The position numbers and the translations under genes were made by a program. The notes under the pieces are model-generated. The model was not told where the DNA came from. It did no database searches and worked only from the letters and a program-made list of their open reading frames with translations. 64,000 nt of DNA from positions 1-64,000 of the forward strand of contig CALKVK010000018.1 in assembly GCA_937996235.1 (NCBI GenBank), in the 5' to 3' direction. Each line of letters opens with the position of its first letter. Position 1 is the first letter of the stretch. The stretch is from an uncultured bacterium (GTDB lineage: Bacteria > Planctomycetota > JAJSAM01 > JAJVHW01). Below are positions 61,324-64,000 of the stretch, piece after piece.

Positions 61324-62103
61324 ATGGGAGGAGCGCTGGCGGCCCGACTCGAACTGCTGCACGACGGCAACCACGTCGCACTCGCCGTGACGGAGGCTGT
61401 CCTCGGGCGTACGGCGGCGTCCGAGCTGCAGGTCGTGCACCCGCTCGTCTCGCGCCGGCACTGCCGCTTCGAGGTCACCGCGAACGGCGTCTTCGCCGAG
61501 GACCTCGGCTCGAGCAACGGCACGTACGTGAACGACGTGCGCATCGAGGCGCGCGTGCGCCTGACCGCGGGCGACGTCGTCCGCGTCGGCCTCGACGGAC
61601 CGCAGTTCCGCCTGGTCGCGGCGTCGTTCGAGGGGCGCGACGTCACCGGCGCCGACCCCGACGTCGAGGCCGACGCGAAGACGATGCTCGCGGGCGACCC
61701 GGGCGCGGCGGCCGTCGCGGCGCAGGTGGCCGTCGCGCCCCACGCGGCGGCGGGCGGCGACACCGACGAGCTCCCGTCGATGATCCCCGTCGCCGAGCCG
61801 CTCGACGCGGGCGGGGACACCGGACAGCTCCCGCGCACCGACTTCTACGACGCGTCCGCGCTCATGGCGGCCGGCGCGGGCGCGCGCAACGACCCGGCGA
61901 AGTTCCCGCGGCTCGCGGACTTCCGCGGCACGGCCTCGTCGCGCGTCGGGCCGTTCGCATCGCAGGCGGCGCTCGTGCGCTTCGTCGTCGGCCTCGCGAT
62001 CGGGTTCGTCGCGGGGCTGCTGCTCGTGGTGCTCCTCGCCGTGTTCACGTCGCGGGGCAGCGCGGCGGAGCGGACGGCACCTGCGCCTCGGGAGGCGCGA
62101 TGA
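61324..62103 (+). CDS. FHA-domain membrane protein (first of a pair)
   Basis: 259 residues; ATG at 61324 (a TTG at 61312 overlapping the upstream stop is possible). FHA domain at ~10-95: VTEAVLGRTAASELQVVHPL, VSRRHCRFEV and LGSSNGTYVNDVRI, with the conserved GR, SxxH and NGT of phosphothreonine-binding domains. An acidic/Ala linker follows with repeated DTDELP/DTGQLP motifs (~130-175) that may be phosphorylation or docking sites. One C-terminal helix (FVVGLAIGFVAGLLLVVLLA) anchors it. Its FHA domain would therefore face the cytoplasm. No Ser/Thr kinase gene is in the window. Confidence 0.88.
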   Translation: MGGALAARLELLHDGNHVALAVTEAVLGRTAASELQVVHPLVSRRHCRFEVTANGVFAEDLGSSNGTYVNDVRIEARVRLTAGDVVRVGLDGPQFRLVAASFEGRDVTGADPDVEADAKTMLAGDPGAAAVAAQVAVAPHAAAGGDTDELPSMIPVAEPLDAGGDTGQLPRTDFYDASALMAAGAGARNDPAKFPRLADFRGTASSRVGPFASQAALVRFVVGLAIGFVAGLLLVVLLAVFTSRGSAAERTAPAPREAR

Positions 62104-62822
62104 GCGACGGCCCGCTGATCGTGCTCGAGGAGGACGGCGAGCTGCACCGGCTCTACCTCGACTCGGCGGTGCTCGGCCGCAGCAAGTCGTGCGACCTCGC
62201 GTTCGACCGCCAGGGCGTGTCGCGCCGTCACTGCGAGCTCGTGCTGCGGCCCGACGGGCTGTTCGTCCGCGACCTCGGATCGACCCACGGCACGCTCGCG
62301 AACGGCACGCCGGTCCAGGGCGAGGCGGCGCTGCGGCGCGGCTCGGAGATCCGCCTCGGCGCGAAGGGCCCGCGCATCATGGTCATCGAGGCGAGCATCG
62401 ACGGGCACGCCGTGCCGATCTCCGACCCGGAGGTCTCGACGAGCGTCGCCGACGTCCACGCCGCGCTCGGACCGAGCGGCACGCAGCCCGTGGGGAGGCC
62501 GGCGGTCGCGCCGCCCCCGGTGGCGGGTACCGCGTCGAGCGACGGCGGCGCCACGCGCACCGCGTCCTCGGCGGAGCGCGCGGCGGCGCAGGCGGGCGGC
62601 CCGGTGCCCGCGCGCGTCACGCGCACCGAGACGATGGAGCCCGCCACGGCGCACGCGGCACCGGGCGGCATCCCCGCCGCGGAGGCGCCGACACAGGTCG
62701 CGTCGGCGCCCGCCGCACCGGGCTTCGCGCTGCACGAGGGCGCGGCGCTCGCGGCGGGCCTCGGCATCGGCGCCGTCGCCGGCATCGTGGTCGGCCTGGT
62801 CGGCGTGCTGCTCTTCGGCTGA
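62100..62822 (+). CDS. FHA-domain membrane protein (second of a pair)
   Basis: 240 residues; its ATG overlaps the stop of the first FHA gene (ATGA). FHA domain at ~5-95: LDSAVLGRSKSCDLAFDRQG, VSRRHCELVL and LGSTHGTLANGTPVQ, with the key residues intact. A long Ala/Pro/Thr-rich linker (~110-205) has several threonines and ends in one membrane helix (AALAAGLGIGAVAGIVVGLV). The layout is the same as its partner with little identity in the linker, so this is an old duplication or convergent design. Tail-anchored FHA pairs may dimerise or compete for one phosphoprotein. Confidence 0.88.
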   Translation: MSDGPLIVLEEDGELHRLYLDSAVLGRSKSCDLAFDRQGVSRRHCELVLRPDGLFVRDLGSTHGTLANGTPVQGEAALRRGSEIRLGAKGPRIMVIEASIDGHAVPISDPEVSTSVADVHAALGPSGTQPVGRPAVAPPPVAGTASSDGGATRTASSAERAAAQAGGPVPARVTRTETMEPATAHAAPGGIPAAEAPTQVASAPAAPGFALHEGAALAAGLGIGAVAGIVVGLVGVLLFG

Positions 62823-62831
62823 CGCGCGCGC

Positions 62832-63287
62832 TCAGCCCGCGCCGGACACGCCCGCGCCGAGCACGATGGTGACGGGCCCGTCGTTCACGAGCGCCACCTG
62901 CATGTCGGCCGCGAACCGCCCGGTGCGGGTCGGCACGCCCTCGGCCGCGAGGCGCTCGGCGACGCGCAGGTAGAGCCGCTCGGCGACGTCGGGCGCCGCG
63001 GCGCCGAGGAACGAGGGGCGGTTGCCGCGCGAGGTGTCCGCGAGCAGCGTGAACTGCGACACGACGAGCGCCTCGCCCGCGACGGCGCGCACGTCCACGT
63101 TCATGGGCTTCGCGTCGTCCGGGAAGATGCGCAGGCGCGCGAGCTTCGCGGCGAGCGCGTCGGCGGCGGCCTCGTCGTCGCCGGTCGCGACGCCGACGAG
63201 CACGAGCAGGCCGCGGCCGATGCGCGCGATCTCGCGGCCGGAGACGGCGACGGACGCCTCGCGCACACGCTGCACGACCGCTCTCAC
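62832..63287 (-). CDS. dtd: D-aminoacyl-tRNA deacylase
   Basis: Proofreading enzyme that removes D-amino acids (and Gly from tRNA-Ala) from charged tRNA. 151 residues, normal length. The start is a GTG at 63287 that overlaps the upstream stop (GTGA). Signatures: the N-terminal RAVVQRVREASVAVSG, the catalytic-site strand VVSQFTLLADTSRGNRPSF and the cross-subunit Gly-cisPro loop in LVNDGPVTIVL. All match DTD1. It converges with the second FHA gene after nine bases and is coupled to a membrane-protein gene upstream. Confidence 0.96.
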   Translation of the reverse strand: MRAVVQRVREASVAVSGREIARIGRGLLVLVGVATGDDEAAADALAAKLARLRIFPDDAKPMNVDVRAVAGEALVVSQFTLLADTSRGNRPSFLGAAAPDVAERLYLRVAERLAAEGVPTRTGRFAADMQVALVNDGPVTIVLGAGVSGAG

Positions 63288-64000
63288 GCGGGCGGCTCCG
63301 CGGCCTGCCCCGCGACGTCGGCGTCGCGCGTGAGGCGCGGGCGGACGAGCACGAGCAGCGTGACGAGGCCGACGACCGCGGCGAGCGCGCCGGCGATCGC
63401 GAGACGGCCGCGCGCGGCGTCCTCGACGTAGCGCGCGACGACGCGCGTGCGTCCGGCGGGCAGGTCGAGACGCAGGAGCGGCAGCTCGCCCGCCCACGTC
63501 CGCGGCGCGACGTCGGCGCCGTCCACCGTCACGCTGCCCCCCGCGGCGGGCCACGCGAACACGTACATGCCCGCCGCGGACGCGTCGACGGTCACGGCGC
63601 CGCCCCAGAGGCCGTCGTCGAAGTCGAGGAACGGCGCGGGCTCGAGCGTCTCGGCGCCGTCGCCGCCGGGGACGACGCGCAGCACCGGCTCCGCCCCGCG
63701 CACGCGCAGCCCGGGCACGCTCTCGGCGGGATCGAGCCCCGCGACGACGTCGTTGCCGTCGGGGGCGACGGCCTGGGTGCCGTCCTCGCGGCACACGATC
63801 GCGACGCCCGCGTGCGCGAGGGCGGTCGCCGTCGCCGGCGCGATCCGCCCGCGCGACTCCCACTCGCCCGCCACGCGCGCGGCGAGGGCGTCGCAGGCCC
63901 GCTGGAACTCCGGAGCGCCCGGGGGTGCGGCGTCGAAGAGACCGAACCCGCCGGCCGCCGGCGCGCTCTCGAAGATGCGGCCGCTCGAGGGCTCCGTCCC
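63284..64000 (-). CDS. YfhO-like membrane protein, C-terminal part (runs off the window)
   Basis: The frame is open from the stop at 63284 to the window edge (about 238 codons, 5' end missing). Text such as PAPFLDFDDGLWGGAVTVDA, GMYVFAWPAAGGSVTVDGAD and LLRLDLPAGRTRVVARYVED matches the beta domain that ends YfhO-type membrane proteins. It is followed by one membrane helix (IAGALAAVVGLVTLLVLV) and a basic tail. YfhO proteins are multi-helix membrane proteins, related in fold to glycosyltransferases, that take part in glycosylating polymers such as lipoteichoic acid. The assignment rests on the C-terminal end only. Confidence 0.65.
   Translation of the reverse strand, partial: GTEPSSGRIFESAPAAGGFGLFDAAPPGAPEFQRACDALAARVAGEWESRGRIAPATATALAHAGVAIVCREDGTQAVAPDGNDVVAGLDPAESVPGLRVRGAEPVLRVVPGGDGAETLEPAPFLDFDDGLWGGAVTVDASAAGMYVFAWPAAGGSVTVDGADVAPRTWAGELPLLRLDLPAGRTRVVARYVEDAARGRLAIAGALAAVVGLVTLLVLVRPRLTRDADVAGQAAEPPA

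Overview
The window is a GC-rich, gene-dense bacterial chromosome segment. Coding runs on both strands, junctions are tight (many ATGA/GTGA overlaps) and GTG/TTG starts are common. Several families point to a member of the Planctomycetota or a close relative: an adjacent DUF1549/DUF1553 plus Tat-exported DUF1501 pair, four large FG-GAP/VCBS (ASPIC/UnbV) secreted proteins, sulfatase-superfamily proteins, a squalene-cyclase-like repeat protein, a secreted protein ending in a haem-c domain, and EF-P with a PGNWR loop tip. This assignment is inference from gene content; no rRNA or tRNA gene was seen.

Layout. 1-5324 is an accessory, decayed region: duplicated RHS fragments, a frameshifted IS481-type transposase remnant, a squalene-cyclase-like secreted protein and a 5'-truncated RHS protein with an AT-richer C-terminal tip. 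5325-6374 holds two Hsp20 genes. 6402-6583 and 16577-16694 are two copies of a short element with about 30-bp imperfect terminal inverted repeats. 6689-9809 is a Na+/H+ antiporter with a C-terminal EIIA-like domain, followed by a membrane-anchored coiled-coil protein. 9851-13235 carries an octanucleotide repeat, a thioredoxin-fold protein without CxxC, a DinB-like protein and a secreted lipase. 13395-16481 is a three-gene respiratory module: nonahaem cytochrome lipoprotein, Tat-exported 4x[4Fe-4S] protein and NrfD-like quinol-interacting membrane protein. 16746-25840 encodes two giant DUF3857/transglutaminase-like TPR proteins, one lacking the catalytic Cys, then a HEAT-like lipoprotein.

25869-33191 contains a TPR membrane protein (minus strand), a PKD-repeat protein with a terminal haem-c domain, a sulfatase-like lipoprotein and infA (TTG start). 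33240-44188 has a TPR/FG-GAP lipoprotein, an esterase/membrane/cupin run on the plus strand, then efp, a carboxypeptidase-regulatory-like repeat protein and an ASPIC/UnbV protein on the minus strand. 44298-48816 has the DUF1501 and DUF1549/1553 genes, DUF309 and a haem-binding protein. 48839-55824 has tryptophan 2,3-dioxygenase overlapping a membrane sulfatase-like protein, small lipoproteins, another ASPIC/UnbV protein and a zinc-ribbon protein.

55855-58502 is the most distinctive locus: an ECF sigma factor translationally coupled to an anti-sigma factor whose outer part is a FG-GAP/ASPIC propeller. 58648-64000 ends with a hydrolase, a response regulator with a DUF4388-like domain, an M50B-like membrane protease, two coupled FHA membrane proteins, D-Tyr-tRNA deacylase and a YfhO-like partial membrane protein.

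Taken together, the window is rich in envelope-associated and exported proteins with putative signalling (sigma/anti-sigma, FHA, response regulator, EIIA) and electron-transfer modules. A few housekeeping genes (infA, efp, dtd) are interspersed.
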